Below, piece after piece: positions 17,161 through 26,174 of a DNA stretch of 64,000 bases. Each line of letters starts with the position of its first letter. The stretch's first letter is position 1. The DNA comes from Candidatus Vicinibacter affinis (GTDB lineage Bacteria; Bacteroidota; Bacteroidia; Chitinophagales; Saprospiraceae): assembly GCA_016714365.1 (NCBI GenBank), contig JADJNH010000005.1, positions 512,501-576,500 of the forward strand, read 5' to 3'. A program made the position numbers and the translations under genes. Under the pieces are notes generated by a model. The model ran no database searches. It was not told where the DNA came from and saw only the letters and a program-made list of their open reading frames with translations.

Positions 17161-17370
17161 GGATAATTCTTTCTAAAAGACTGCAAATATCGGAAGGATT
17201 TGTCTTGCAAACTTTCTATTGTCCAGGATAATGGAAAGTCGTTTATTGACAATTAATAAATGTTTTATAAAATGATAATTTACTTATTCATATATATTAA
17301 AGAAAAAAAAATTCGAATAATTAATTTTTCTACTGATAAACTAATTTAAAAAATCCCGTTCTTTGTCTCT

Positions 17371-17431
17371 TAGGGTGTTCTCATAGTGTTATTAAGAGGG
17401 GACATGGTCGCTCGGCCATGGCCCCTTTTTT
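17371..17431 (+). ncRNA. Tandem small RNA, copy A
   Basis: A 60-base unit starting TAGGGTGTTCTCATAGTG and ending in the hairpin GGGGACATGG (17398-17407) / CCATGGCCCC (17416-17425) with a T run. It is identical base for base to the unit at 17545-17604. Directly upstream is GTTCTTTG, at the same spacing as the better -7 element of copy B. It lies in a 740-bp gap between divergent-end genes and encodes no protein. Confidence 0.6.
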
Positions 17432-17509
17432 ATTTTTAGTACTCCAATAAGCCCCAATTGTCCAACTCACAAATATGAAGTTCTCTTTATCCTGTTGGAA
17501 TAATATTTA

Positions 17510-17539
17510 TTTGGATTATTCGAAAATGATTTATCTTTG
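17510..17539 (+). promoter_or_regulatory. Promoter of small RNA copy B
   Basis: TTTG at 17510-17513, an 18-base spacer, and TATCTTTG at 17532-17539 match the Bacteroidota primary-sigma consensus. The predicted start falls at about 17545, at the first base of the repeated unit, so promoter, repeat and terminator agree. Confidence 0.65.
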
Positions 17540-17544
17540 TGCTT

Positions 17545-17604
17545 TAGGGTGTTCTCATAGTGTTATTAAGAGGGGACATGGTCGCTCGGCCATGGCCCCT
17601 TTTT
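17545..17604 (+). ncRNA. Tandem small RNA, copy B
   Basis: An exact repeat of 17371-17430, 174 bases downstream, ending in the same GGGGACATGG / CCATGGCCCC hairpin and a T run. It has a near-consensus promoter directly in front. The predicted transcript is about 60 bases: 27 unpaired bases (AGGGTGTTCTCATAGTG, then TTATTAAGA) and the terminator stem. A small trans-acting RNA is the simplest reading. I do not recognise a named family. Confidence 0.65.
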
Positions 17605-17810
17605 CATTGTAATTCTTTGATTAAAAGTACGGTACATATTAAAAAGTGAAATTCTTTAGAAAGATTCATCACTCTTGAGAGGTTTGGAGTAATTGGTATA
17701 GTCTCAGCTTTACTACCATTTTGGTAAGTTTGTAAAGTGAGAATTCGATTTTTGTAGGATAAAAAGGGATTTTATTCTAAAAAAAAATTAATTTCACACG
17801 TTCTTTTGTC

Positions 17811-17878
17811 TAGGGGAGTAGTCAAAAGAAACCCATTGAAAACGAAGGGCAGCCTCCATCAGGAAAGCTGCCCTTTTT
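17811..17878 (+). ncRNA. Third candidate small RNA, with terminator
   Basis: TAGGGGAGTAGTC begins three bases after a -7-like element (TTCTTTTG, 17801-17808), echoing the start of the tandem pair (TTAGGGTG after CTTTGT). It ends in AAGGGCAGC (17845-17853) / GCTGCCCTT (17867-17875) with a T run, a good plus-strand terminator. The same hairpin could also help stop transcription from the sigma-factor gene ending at 17901, so the RNA gene itself is less sure than the terminator. Confidence 0.4.
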
Positions 17879-17900
17879 AATTTGAGATATTTTCTATCTA

Positions 17901-18482
17901 TTATTGGAGCACGATAGATTTCTCTTCCATCATTTTTCTAATGTTGATTAAGGCGTATCTCATTCTTCCAAGGGCTGTATTAATGCTTACCCTTGTTAAA
18001 GCAGAAATTTCTTTAAAGCTCATATCTGCATAGTGTCTGAGAATGACAACTTCTCTTTGTTCGGCCGGAAGCATATCTACCAATTTTCTTAAATGGCTAT
18101 GGGTCTCGCTCATAATTATTTGGTCCTCTCGATTTTCGTCAGGAAGCTCAAGTACATCGAAAATGTCGAAATCTTCAGATGTATTGACTTTAGTTCTTCG
18201 TTTGTTCCTTCTGAAATGGTCTACACACATATTGTATGCAATCCGAGCAGCCCATTGGGAGAATTTACCTTCATGATTGTAACTCCCCTTGCGGAGCGTA
18301 TCAATAATTTTGATAAACACCTCCTGGAACAGGTCTTCAGCCAAGTCACGATCTTTGACAAAAAGGTAAATTGCAGTATAGATTTTCTTCTGATGGCGAT
18401 CCAGCAACTCGCTGAAAGCATTTTCACTACCGCCTAAATACATTTGGATCAGCTCCTGATCACTTGATTTGGAAACTTGCAT
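17901..18482 (-). CDS. ECF-type RNA polymerase sigma factor
   Basis: A 193-aa sigma-70 family protein of ECF size. Region 2 is at residues 25-95 (DLAEDLFQEVFIKIIDTLRK for core binding and the -10 contact), followed by an acidic linker near 100-120. Region 4 is at 130-185, where MSFKEISALTRVSINTALGR is the helix-turn-helix. No anti-sigma gene is next to it, so signalling would be through a distant partner or expression level. It is monocistronic, with TATCTTTG upstream at 18577-18584. Confidence 0.92.
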   Translation of the reverse strand: MQVSKSSDQELIQMYLGGSENAFSELLDRHQKKIYTAIYLFVKDRDLAEDLFQEVFIKIIDTLRKGSYNHEGKFSQWAARIAYNMCVDHFRRNKRRTKVNTSEDFDIFDVLELPDENREDQIIMSETHSHLRKLVDMLPAEQREVVILRHYADMSFKEISALTRVSINTALGRMRYALINIRKMMEEKSIVLQ

Positions 18483-18576
18483 ACCTCGTTTATTTAATGA
18501 TTCAATAAAAAAGTAGAAGTTTCAATCGATAGGCAAAAATTAGTTAGTAATTTAAGAATAAGACTCTTTATAAAGA

Positions 18577-18584
18577 CAAAGATA
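18577..18584 (-). promoter_or_regulatory. -7 element of the ECF sigma gene
   Basis: TATCTTTG on the minus strand, a perfect TAnnTTTG match, about 95 bases before the start codon. No TTTG is found at the usual distance upstream. Confidence 0.4.
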
Positions 18585-18981
18585 CTTTTAATTTTGATTG
18601 AGCAGTATGTCCAAGATTCCTTTAACACAAATTTAACCCGACAAATGCTTTTCATTCAAGTGCAAAAACGGTACCAAATATCGAAAAGTATATGAATTTG
18701 CTAAAATTATTGTGAGTATTTGAGTAAATGCCGAAGATAAATAATCCTTAATAAGGCAATATTTTTATCTGTCGGGGAATTTTTTGGTCACCAAAAATTA
18801 AATGGTATCCATGATGGCTATGGGTTGTAAGGTCCGATATGGAACAGCTTTGGTTTGATTTCCCGAAAACATTCAATTTCACTGAGGTGTTTAAAAGTTG
18901 TATTTCACTTTTGCTGTTAATCAACTTCTTTATATCAAAAAAAAGCCTTCACTTTGCGGGTTGTATCACTAAAATCAATTC
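18585..18981. other. Intergenic region between sigma factor and uvrA
   Basis: About 400 bp between divergent genes. I see no reading frame, repeat or LexA-type palindrome. It must hold the uvrA promoter, but no clear TAnnTTTG was found near the start. Confidence 0.4.
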
Positions 18982-21804
18982 ATGGCCAAAGCCAAGATCC
19001 TGAACCATATAGAAATTAAGGGAGCGCATTCCAATAACCTCCGCCATATTGATGTTCAAATACCTAAAAATCAATTGGTGGTAGTTACCGGGGTTTCCGG
19101 ATCGGGAAAATCCTCTTTAATCATGGACACCCTTTATGCGGAAGGGCAGCGGCGTTATGTGGAAAGTTTATCTTCCTATGCCAGGCAATTTTTGCACCGA
19201 ATGAAAAAACCCGAAGTTGATTATATCAAGGGACTTTGTCCAGCAATAGCTATAGAGCAGAAAGTTATTTCCAGCAATGCCCGCTCTACAGTAGGTTCTA
19301 TGACAGAGATTTATGATTTTTTTCGTTTGCTCTTTGCCAAGATTGGTAAGACCTACTCTCCCATCAGTGGTCAGGAAGTCCGAAAAAATGAAGTGAAGGA
19401 TATTGTGGATTTTATCCTTTCTCTGGATGAATCAGTGGTAGTATACCTTGTATTCCCACTTCAAAAGCAGTATGTTGAGAGAAGCCTTGCGCAGGAATTT
19501 GATTTTCTGACGCAAAAGGGTTTTACAAGAATCTGGAAGCAGGGAGAAATCTTTGAAATTCAAGACTATGTTACTACCGACAAAAAATTAGATAAATACA
19601 AGCTTAACACTCCTGAGGCGGAAAAGTATAGGGTGGTGGTGGATCGCTTTAAAATACAATCAAAGGATTTGGAATTTGCTAAGCGTGTCGCAGATTCAGT
19701 CCAAACCGTATTGGCCGAAGGAGGCGGCTCCTGTCACGTAATTATCAATCAAGTGGAGGAAAGGATTTTCAGTACCAGTCTTGAATTGGACGGTATTCGA
19801 TTTCTTGAACCGAGTCCGGCGCTTTTCAATTACAATAATTCTTATGGAGCTTGTCCAAAGTGTGAAGGGTATGGCAGAATTATAGGTTTGGACGAAAACA
19901 AAGTAATTCCCAACCCTTCCAAATCTGTTTACAGTGGTGCGATTGCATGCTGGACCGGGGAGAAATCAGAAGATTGGCTAAAGCCGTTAATTAAGATGGC
20001 CCATCAAATTAATTTTCCCATTCATAAGCCTTATCATGATTTAACAGATGATCAAAAGGACCTTTTGTGGAATGGCAATGGCTCATTTGCAGGCATAAAT
20101 GCCTTTTTTAAAGACCTTGAAGAAAAATCGTATAAGATTCAGAACCGGATAATGCTAGCCCGTTATCGAGGCCGCACTACATGCATGATGTGTAAAGGCG
20201 GAAGGCTTAGGCCAGAGGCAGGTTTTGTAAAAATTGACGGTAAAAATTTCAGGGATATGATGTTTGTCCCGGTAGAGGAACTTCTAGAGTTTTTTCAAAA
20301 GATTAATCTAACGGTCATCGAACGGGAAATTGCGAAGCGCATCTTGACTGAAATTATCAACAGACTCTCCGTATTGAACAATATTGGTCTTTCGTATCTC
20401 ACCCTTGACCGCTTGGCAAACAGTTTAAGTGGAGGCGAATCACAACGCATACACCTTACCAGGACACTAGGATCAAATCTTTGCTCCTCTTTATACATAC
20501 TGGACGAACCAAGTATAGGCCTTCATCCTAAGGACACTGCAAGGCTGGTAGAAGTATTATTTAAACTCAGAGATCTGGGAAATACTGTAATTGTTATTGA
20601 GCATGAGGAAGAAATTATCAGGCAGGCTGATTCTATTGTGGATATTGGACCAAGGGCAGGAATTCATGGTGGAAATCTGGAATTCAGCGGGAGTTACCAG
20701 GATTTTATAACAAAGTCAGTCGATAATCTTACTGCATCTTATCTTACAGGATTTAGACAAATTGAATTACCCGATATCCGAAGAAGTCAAATAGATTTTC
20801 TTCACCTAAGTAATGCCCAAGTCCACAATTTAAAACAGCTGGAAGTTAGATTTCCTCTAAATAACATGATCTGTGTAACGGGTGTCTCAGGTTCTGGAAA
20901 AACTACTCTGGTAAAACATTTGCTTTATCCTTTACTCCAAGGTAAGTTGGAAGATACCATAGCTGAAGAGAATTTGCTGGGAGCTGAGTTAAATGGTCCT
21001 GTTAAGTTGTTACAACAAGTAGAGATGGTCAGTCAGCAAGGAATTGGACGATCAACCCGCTCTAATCCCGCCACCTACGTAAAAGCGTATGATGATATCA
21101 GAGATATTTATAAGAATCAACAATTATCCAAGATCAGGGGATACATGCCCAAGCACTTTTCATTCAATGTGGAAGGAGGACGTTGTGAGGCCTGTAAGGG
21201 TGATGGAGAAATTGTCGTTGAGATGCAATTCTTAGCAGATGTGACACTTTTATGTGAAGATTGCAATGGTAAACGTTTTAAAAACGAAATTCTTGAAGTT
21301 ACTTACAAGGATAAAAATATAAACGATATATTAAATCTGAGTATTGAAGATGCTCTTTACTTTTTCAGAGACAAAAAAGAAATTGTTAAAAAACTTAAAC
21401 CCCTTGAAGATGTTGGATTAGGATACCTAAAATTAGGTCAATCATCTTCAACCCTCTCAGGTGGTGAAGCACAAAGATTAAAACTTGCATATTATCTGGG
21501 TCTTGAAGACAGCAGCCAACATATTTTTTTCATTTTTGATGAACCGACCACAGGGCTTCATTTTGATGACATCAGAAAGTTACTTTTTGCGCTGCATGGA
21601 TTGGTAGAAAAAGGACATACGGTATTAGTGATTGAACACAATATTGAAGTAATAAAAACTGCTGATTGGCTTATTGATCTTGGACCAGGGGGTGGGAAGC
21701 ATGGGGGACAACTTCTTTACCAAGGGCCACCAGAAGGTGTACTCAAGGTCAGCACCTCCTATACGGCACAATACCTTAAAGATAAAATGACTAAGAAAAA
21801 ATAA
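18982..21804 (+). CDS. uvrA: Excinuclease ABC subunit A
   Basis: A 940-aa damage sensor of nucleotide excision repair. It is a tandem ABC ATPase: Walker A GVSGSGKSSL (residues 37-46) and GVSGSGKTTL (near 633), signature motifs NSLSGGESQRIHL and STLSGGEAQRLKL, and Walker B YILDEPSIGLHP and FIFDEPTTGLHF. Two zinc modules are present: CPKCEGYG with CMMCKGG, and CEACKGDG with CEDCNGKRF. The length is normal. Bacteroidota often carry two uvrA paralogues, and I cannot tell which one this is. uvrB lies in the same window at 58668 but is not linked. Confidence 0.95.
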   Translation: MAKAKILNHIEIKGAHSNNLRHIDVQIPKNQLVVVTGVSGSGKSSLIMDTLYAEGQRRYVESLSSYARQFLHRMKKPEVDYIKGLCPAIAIEQKVISSNARSTVGSMTEIYDFFRLLFAKIGKTYSPISGQEVRKNEVKDIVDFILSLDESVVVYLVFPLQKQYVERSLAQEFDFLTQKGFTRIWKQGEIFEIQDYVTTDKKLDKYKLNTPEAEKYRVVVDRFKIQSKDLEFAKRVADSVQTVLAEGGGSCHVIINQVEERIFSTSLELDGIRFLEPSPALFNYNNSYGACPKCEGYGRIIGLDENKVIPNPSKSVYSGAIACWTGEKSEDWLKPLIKMAHQINFPIHKPYHDLTDDQKDLLWNGNGSFAGINAFFKDLEEKSYKIQNRIMLARYRGRTTCMMCKGGRLRPEAGFVKIDGKNFRDMMFVPVEELLEFFQKINLTVIEREIAKRILTEIINRLSVLNNIGLSYLTLDRLANSLSGGESQRIHLTRTLGSNLCSSLYILDEPSIGLHPKDTARLVEVLFKLRDLGNTVIVIEHEEEIIRQADSIVDIGPRAGIHGGNLEFSGSYQDFITKSVDNLTASYLTGFRQIELPDIRRSQIDFLHLSNAQVHNLKQLEVRFPLNNMICVTGVSGSGKTTLVKHLLYPLLQGKLEDTIAEENLLGAELNGPVKLLQQVEMVSQQGIGRSTRSNPATYVKAYDDIRDIYKNQQLSKIRGYMPKHFSFNVEGGRCEACKGDGEIVVEMQFLADVTLLCEDCNGKRFKNEILEVTYKDKNINDILNLSIEDALYFFRDKKEIVKKLKPLEDVGLGYLKLGQSSSTLSGGEAQRLKLAYYLGLEDSSQHIFFIFDEPTTGLHFDDIRKLLFALHGLVEKGHTVLVIEHNIEVIKTADWLIDLGPGGGKHGGQLLYQGPPEGVLKVSTSYTAQYLKDKMTKKK

Positions 21805-22223
21805 ATTGTTGCAATTATATTTTATGATTTTCCTATTGAGAAACTTTGACAAAAACTTTACTCGTCTTTCACATTGAAACACTAGATAAAAATTCATTGG
21901 CATTTTCTATAAGATTATCGACGACCTACACTTTTAAATTTGAAAGCCTAAGCAAAGTAACAATTTCAATTAACCATTATTGTTTTGAAATATTTGGAAA
22001 CTAAAACTTCGAAGTGTGTTATTTTGTAAGTAAGATCTGAATCAACAGGACGAAAAAATTGCAATCTCATTAAGAGCAAATACATATTATATTTTTGATG
22101 AAATCCCTGATTTACAAATTTATTTAATTACTTAACTTCATTTGTATTCAAAGAATTTATTTATTCATATTGACCAATTGCAAATGCCTCGGAGCTTTGT
22201 AAATTATTCCTATTAAGTCTAAA
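21805..22223. other. Intergenic region between converging uvrA and TonB receptor genes
   Basis: About 420 bp, AT-rich. No intact frame, terminator hairpin or repeat is visible. Confidence 0.4.
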
Positions 22224-24521
22224 TTATAAATCAAACTTCAAGCTGATGGCAAGATTCCTTCCCTCTTCATTTGCGAAGTATCTTAGACGATTAAGATAAT
22301 CTCTATAAACTACATTCAAAAGATTTTCACACCTAATGGCAAATTTAACTTTGTGGTTGCTAATAGAAAAGTCAGATGTTATTTCAGCTCCTAGAAGACA
22401 ATAACCAGATGGTGTACTCATGAAATCCTGATCATCCTTGATGTCTGAGCGACGGAACACATATCGGGCATTCATTTCTGCACTGATAAAACCAAAAAAT
22501 GGAATTTTTTCCTGTTGATATTTTACCGAACTAAAAAGTTGAACTGGGGGAGTATTGACCAATGCCTGATCTTTAACAAGGTCAATCATTTTAATGTAGG
22601 AGAATTGTCCTAACCACTGCCAGTGTCTGAATAATTCAAATCTACCCAATGCATCAATTCCATAAATGGTTGCATCGGTTTGATTGTATTTAAAAACCGG
22701 AAATGCGCCTCTTATCGTAAGTCTGTATTCATTCTGTGGTTCAAGATAAATATAGTTATTGATCCTTTGAGCATAAATGCTCGTTTCGAATATAAAGTCT
22801 TCTCTTAAGTTGAACGTATTGGTCAGTATAGTCTTCAAACTGTATTCTTTAGTAAGCTGGGGATTACCTTCTTCAATTCCCGCAACAGCCTGATGCAACC
22901 CTGAACTATAGAGTTCATTTACTTCAGGTGATCTAGAGGTAAACCCCGTATTCAATCTGGCTGTCCATCCTTCCATTAATCTTTGTTTGACTCCGGTGGC
23001 TATGCTGACATTGTGAAAGCTGTGATTTTTAACCTCTTCGATTTTAGGAGTACGTGAAGCAAAGGTATTCACACTCAGTAAATTAAAATCATAGCGAGAA
23101 CCTAATTCCAGAAAGGTATTTGAAAGTTGATAGCTTGCTTGAATAAATGTTCCGGAATTGTTTAATAAATAGTTTGGAATCAATGGGAAAATACCGGTAC
23201 CAGGTTGATTAAAATTATAATTAAATTTTTGTTGGATACCAAAAAAAATATTTTTCTTTCCAAATTCTATCTTTTTCTTAATTTCTGTAAAGTACGATTG
23301 CATTAGTAAATCCAATGCCGGAGTTTTAGATCTATTGCCTCTGCGTACATCATACTCTCTTCGATGGTTAAGTTGAGCAGCATAAGACCATTCTGTAAAT
23401 TGTTTTCCATCTTGCCATTGATGTGTTCCTTTATAAAAGTAGTGACTGACTTTTTGGAAAGGTGATTCAATGGAATAGGAAAAATCATTTTTAGTAAAAA
23501 AAGGTGTATCCCTACCAATCGCAGTTTTAAGATCTGTCAAATTACCAATATGCGCACCTCTAAGAATTCCAAGCTCCGTGTGATATACACTTAAAAAATG
23601 TTTGATATTTTTGTTAGGACTAAAATCCTTGATGATCAGAAATGAACCGGTGTATTCTCGGGATCCTGTGTTGGTAAGATAATAACCAGGAGTCTTATGG
23701 TCACCACTGAATTTATAACCTGCTGTTAAGCGCCAGTCAAATTTCTTTTTAGATTGTTCCATCCTAGAGGATAAAGCTACCTGATTTCCATTGCTTTGAT
23801 ATGAACATAGATTATGACTGTGAAGGTGAGGATCTTTTCCAATTTTTCCATGTTCGAGTAAAACCAATCCACCTAGATTGTTGCCGCCATAAGCCAGGGC
23901 ATCGACCCCTTTAATTACAGTTATGTGGTCTGAAGCAAAAGGGTCTATTTCCGGAGCATGGTCCGTTCCCCATTGTTGACCGGCGAGTACAATTCCATTG
24001 TTTAAAATTCCAATTCTATTGCCACTCATTCCATGGATGACGGGCTTAGAGATGGTGGAACCATTTTTTACGGAAGAGACACCTGTTATTTGTTGTACAA
24101 TTTGACCGAGTGAACTTCCGGCCAATCTTGAAATTTCATTTGAGTTAATGGTATTTTGTGTTTGTGAAGCAGAATTTGCCCGATGACTTTGTACTGTAAC
24201 GGTCTGCAAGAAATGTTCATGATGTTCTATTTCAAAATTAATAATGCTGTCACCTTGTAAATTAAAAAACACCTTTTTAGTTTCACAGCCAAGATGATTT
24301 ATAATAAGGTGAAAAGTACCGGGGCATAAATTTTCAAATAAAAAAGAACCGGTCGAATCAGTTTGAGTATATCGACCGGTTTCCTCAAAATATAAGTTTA
24401 CAAATTCCAAACCTGAATTTTCATGTGGATCATATACTTTTCCTGAAAATGTCAAGGAGCACTTTTGGGCCAGTAAATGATTCCCAATCAGAATCAGGAT
24501 AATAAGTTGAAAAAATTTCAC
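22224..24521 (-). CDS. TonB-dependent outer-membrane receptor, probable metal importer
   Basis: A 765-aa receptor: signal peptide (1-18, ending LLAQ), an N-terminal carboxypeptidase-like domain (FSGKVYDPHENSGLEFVNLY near 26), a plug domain (ISRLAGSSLGQIVQQITGVS near 130; IHGMSGNRIGILNNGIVLAG near 163), and a barrel ending LAISLKFDL. After the plug is a His-rich stretch (DPHLHSHNLC near 230), as in ZnuD-type zinc receptors. It is last in a three-gene set with a His/Cys-rich membrane protein and a small lipoprotein, which supports a transition metal, probably zinc or copper, as cargo. The metal is inference. Confidence 0.9.
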   Translation of the reverse strand: MKFFQLIILILIGNHLLAQKCSLTFSGKVYDPHENSGLEFVNLYFEETGRYTQTDSTGSFLFENLCPGTFHLIINHLGCETKKVFFNLQGDSIINFEIEHHEHFLQTVTVQSHRANSASQTQNTINSNEISRLAGSSLGQIVQQITGVSSVKNGSTISKPVIHGMSGNRIGILNNGIVLAGQQWGTDHAPEIDPFASDHITVIKGVDALAYGGNNLGGLVLLEHGKIGKDPHLHSHNLCSYQSNGNQVALSSRMEQSKKKFDWRLTAGYKFSGDHKTPGYYLTNTGSREYTGSFLIIKDFSPNKNIKHFLSVYHTELGILRGAHIGNLTDLKTAIGRDTPFFTKNDFSYSIESPFQKVSHYFYKGTHQWQDGKQFTEWSYAAQLNHRREYDVRRGNRSKTPALDLLMQSYFTEIKKKIEFGKKNIFFGIQQKFNYNFNQPGTGIFPLIPNYLLNNSGTFIQASYQLSNTFLELGSRYDFNLLSVNTFASRTPKIEEVKNHSFHNVSIATGVKQRLMEGWTARLNTGFTSRSPEVNELYSSGLHQAVAGIEEGNPQLTKEYSLKTILTNTFNLREDFIFETSIYAQRINNYIYLEPQNEYRLTIRGAFPVFKYNQTDATIYGIDALGRFELFRHWQWLGQFSYIKMIDLVKDQALVNTPPVQLFSSVKYQQEKIPFFGFISAEMNARYVFRRSDIKDDQDFMSTPSGYCLLGAEITSDFSISNHKVKFAIRCENLLNVVYRDYLNRLRYFANEEGRNLAISLKFDL

Positions 24522-24526
24522 AAATA

Positions 24527-25093
24527 TTATTTTATTTCAACATCAAAACTTACTTCTATGTCTGTTTCTCCTCCTGCATTCGTAATGTCCCCATTACTCA
24601 CTCCTGCAGCAGTTTTATTGGGTTCATGGCGGAGTGTAATTATTAATTTTCCTGAGCTAGGACCACTTGCTATTAGAGCAGAACTGATTCCTACTGGTTT
24701 GCCATTTGCATCAGTGTCTGTATAACTGTTAGCGATATTCAGAGTACCATTTTTACTGAAAAAAAATTGATGTGATGTTCCTTCTGTACGAATGTCTTCT
24801 GTAATGTCAACTGATGGGGTTACTGATTCGTTGAGCAGTTTTAAAGTAGCCTGGTAAGCAGTATTGGCTTTTAGAGGACCACTTACTGTAATTACTGGAG
24901 AATTCCCACCATCACCATCCAAATCTCTAAAGGTCATAAGTACAGAATCTGTGCTTGGACCTATTTGGTTTAATGAGTAAATGAGGGTGGTAATTAGTTC
25001 TTGTTCATCCCCTTCACCATTGTCAGTGCATGCGGTAGTAAAGATAAATAAGCTAATAAGTATATATGATTTTATTGAAATGTAATTTTTCAT
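24527..25093 (-). CDS. Lipoprotein paired with the TonB receptor
   Basis: A 188-aa lipoprotein (signal ending FTTAC, Cys22 lipidated). Conserved stretches are FRDLDGDGGNSPVITVSG, LLNESVTPSVDITEDI, and near the end LRHEPNKTAAGVSNGDITN followed by AGGETDIEVSFDVEI. These recur in a Bacteroidota family, often mislabelled as a type 1 periplasmic-binding protein, that is encoded next to TonB-dependent receptors. It stops five bases before the receptor start, so the two are co-translated. It may act as the surface-exposed substrate-capturing partner of the receptor; this is inference. Confidence 0.8.
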   Translation of the reverse strand: MKNYISIKSYILISLFIFTTACTDNGEGDEQELITTLIYSLNQIGPSTDSVLMTFRDLDGDGGNSPVITVSGPLKANTAYQATLKLLNESVTPSVDITEDIRTEGTSHQFFFSKNGTLNIANSYTDTDANGKPVGISSALIASGPSSGKLIITLRHEPNKTAAGVSNGDITNAGGETDIEVSFDVEIK

Positions 25094-25170
25094 GATTAAA
25101 TATTTTTATGAATAAATAATTTAGATAGAGATTTAAATATCTCCATACCAGATAAAAATTAGTTAAGTAA

Positions 25171-25599
25171 TTAAATATGAGAATTGGCTACCTTGAAGGG
25201 TGGCCCTTTGTTCATAATTTCGGAATGGAAAACTAATTTTACAAGTGGTGCATAGGAGGAAATTTCCTGAACATTATAAAAATTTAAAAGAAATGCAAAT
25301 GCATCAATCCTTGCTGTGTCTAAAAACAAAATGCCTTCGCAAAGGGAACATTTTTTGGCAGCTTTTGTTAAATGGCTAGGGTGTTTACAACCATGGTTAA
25401 GATCTCTATGATAGATGGTCCTGTGGCATGCATCTTTTTCTACTTCAGCGTTATGACTGATTCCAACATCATGCTCATGTGTGTGGAAATAACTACCGGA
25501 GGTTTGAAAAATGGCCAGTAAATAAATAAAAATCATCAGGGCGGTAAAGAAACCCTTCAGATGATTATTAGATTTATCGGACAAGCGGCGCATGAACAC
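25171..25599 (-). CDS. His/Cys-rich membrane-anchored protein, probable metal binding
   Basis: A 142-aa protein with one N-terminal hydrophobic segment (residues 15-31). A dense metal-ligand region follows: HTHEHD (39-44), then His and Cys at 59, 64, 69, 71, 73 and 76, and CSLC (84-87). No enzymatic motif is visible. The position, first in the set before the lipoprotein and TonB receptor, suggests a periplasmic metal chaperone or sensor. The gap of 77 bases to the lipoprotein and 38 bases from dCTP deaminase upstream leave open whether it has its own promoter. Confidence 0.7.
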   Translation of the reverse strand: MFMRRLSDKSNNHLKGFFTALMIFIYLLAIFQTSGSYFHTHEHDVGISHNAEVEKDACHRTIYHRDLNHGCKHPSHLTKAAKKCSLCEGILFLDTARIDAFAFLLNFYNVQEISSYAPLVKLVFHSEIMNKGPPFKVANSHI

Positions 25600-25637
25600 T
25601 AATACTAACGAGTTGGCTAGTTTAAAAGTTTTTATTA

Positions 25638-26174
25638 TTAAAATTTATTCTTCCACATCATACTCTCAACCGGACGAATTGATCTTTCATTATATTTTGC
25701 TCCGGGCTTTCTATTGTAAAGATTATTAATGTCTCCATCTACCATGAAATAAATCAGCTGCCCAATGGGCATTCCGTGATAAACTCGTACAGGGAGCACG
25801 CAACTTATCTCTAAAGTCCAGTGATTGCAAAATCCAACATCCCCCTTACCTGCTGTGGCATGTATGTCAATCCCCAACCGACCTACACTAGATTTTCCTT
25901 CCAGGAAAGGAACTGTGTGATGAGTTTCTGTATATTCTTCCGTTACTCCAAGATATAGCACACCAGGTTGAAGTAAAAATCCATCATCCGGAATATCAAA
26001 GCAATAAATAGGATTGTGTTTTTTTGCATCAAGTTGAGGGTCCACATAGGTTGCCAGAGTCCTTCCCAGATGCACATCATATGAATTAGTGCCCAAGCTT
26101 TCCGGTTTGAAGGGCTCGATCACAATGTCTTTATTTTTTATAGCTTCCAGAATTTTTTTATCACTTAATATCAT
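25638..26174 (-). CDS. dcd: dCTP deaminase
   Basis: A 178-aa enzyme converting dCTP to dUTP and ammonia, feeding dTMP synthesis. The dUTPase-like fold is marked by LGTNSYDVHLG (27-37), EGKSSVGRLGIDIHATAGKG (catalytic Ser and Arg) and HWTLEISCV with the catalytic Glu. The C-terminal AKYNERSIRPVESMMW closes over the active site. The length is slightly below the E. coli protein (193), as expected for this clade. The start overlaps the WD40 gene stop by four bases. Confidence 0.93.
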   Translation of the reverse strand: MILSDKKILEAIKNKDIVIEPFKPESLGTNSYDVHLGRTLATYVDPQLDAKKHNPIYCFDIPDDGFLLQPGVLYLGVTEEYTETHHTVPFLEGKSSVGRLGIDIHATAGKGDVGFCNHWTLEISCVLPVRVYHGMPIGQLIYFMVDGDINNLYNRKPGAKYNERSIRPVESMMWKNKF

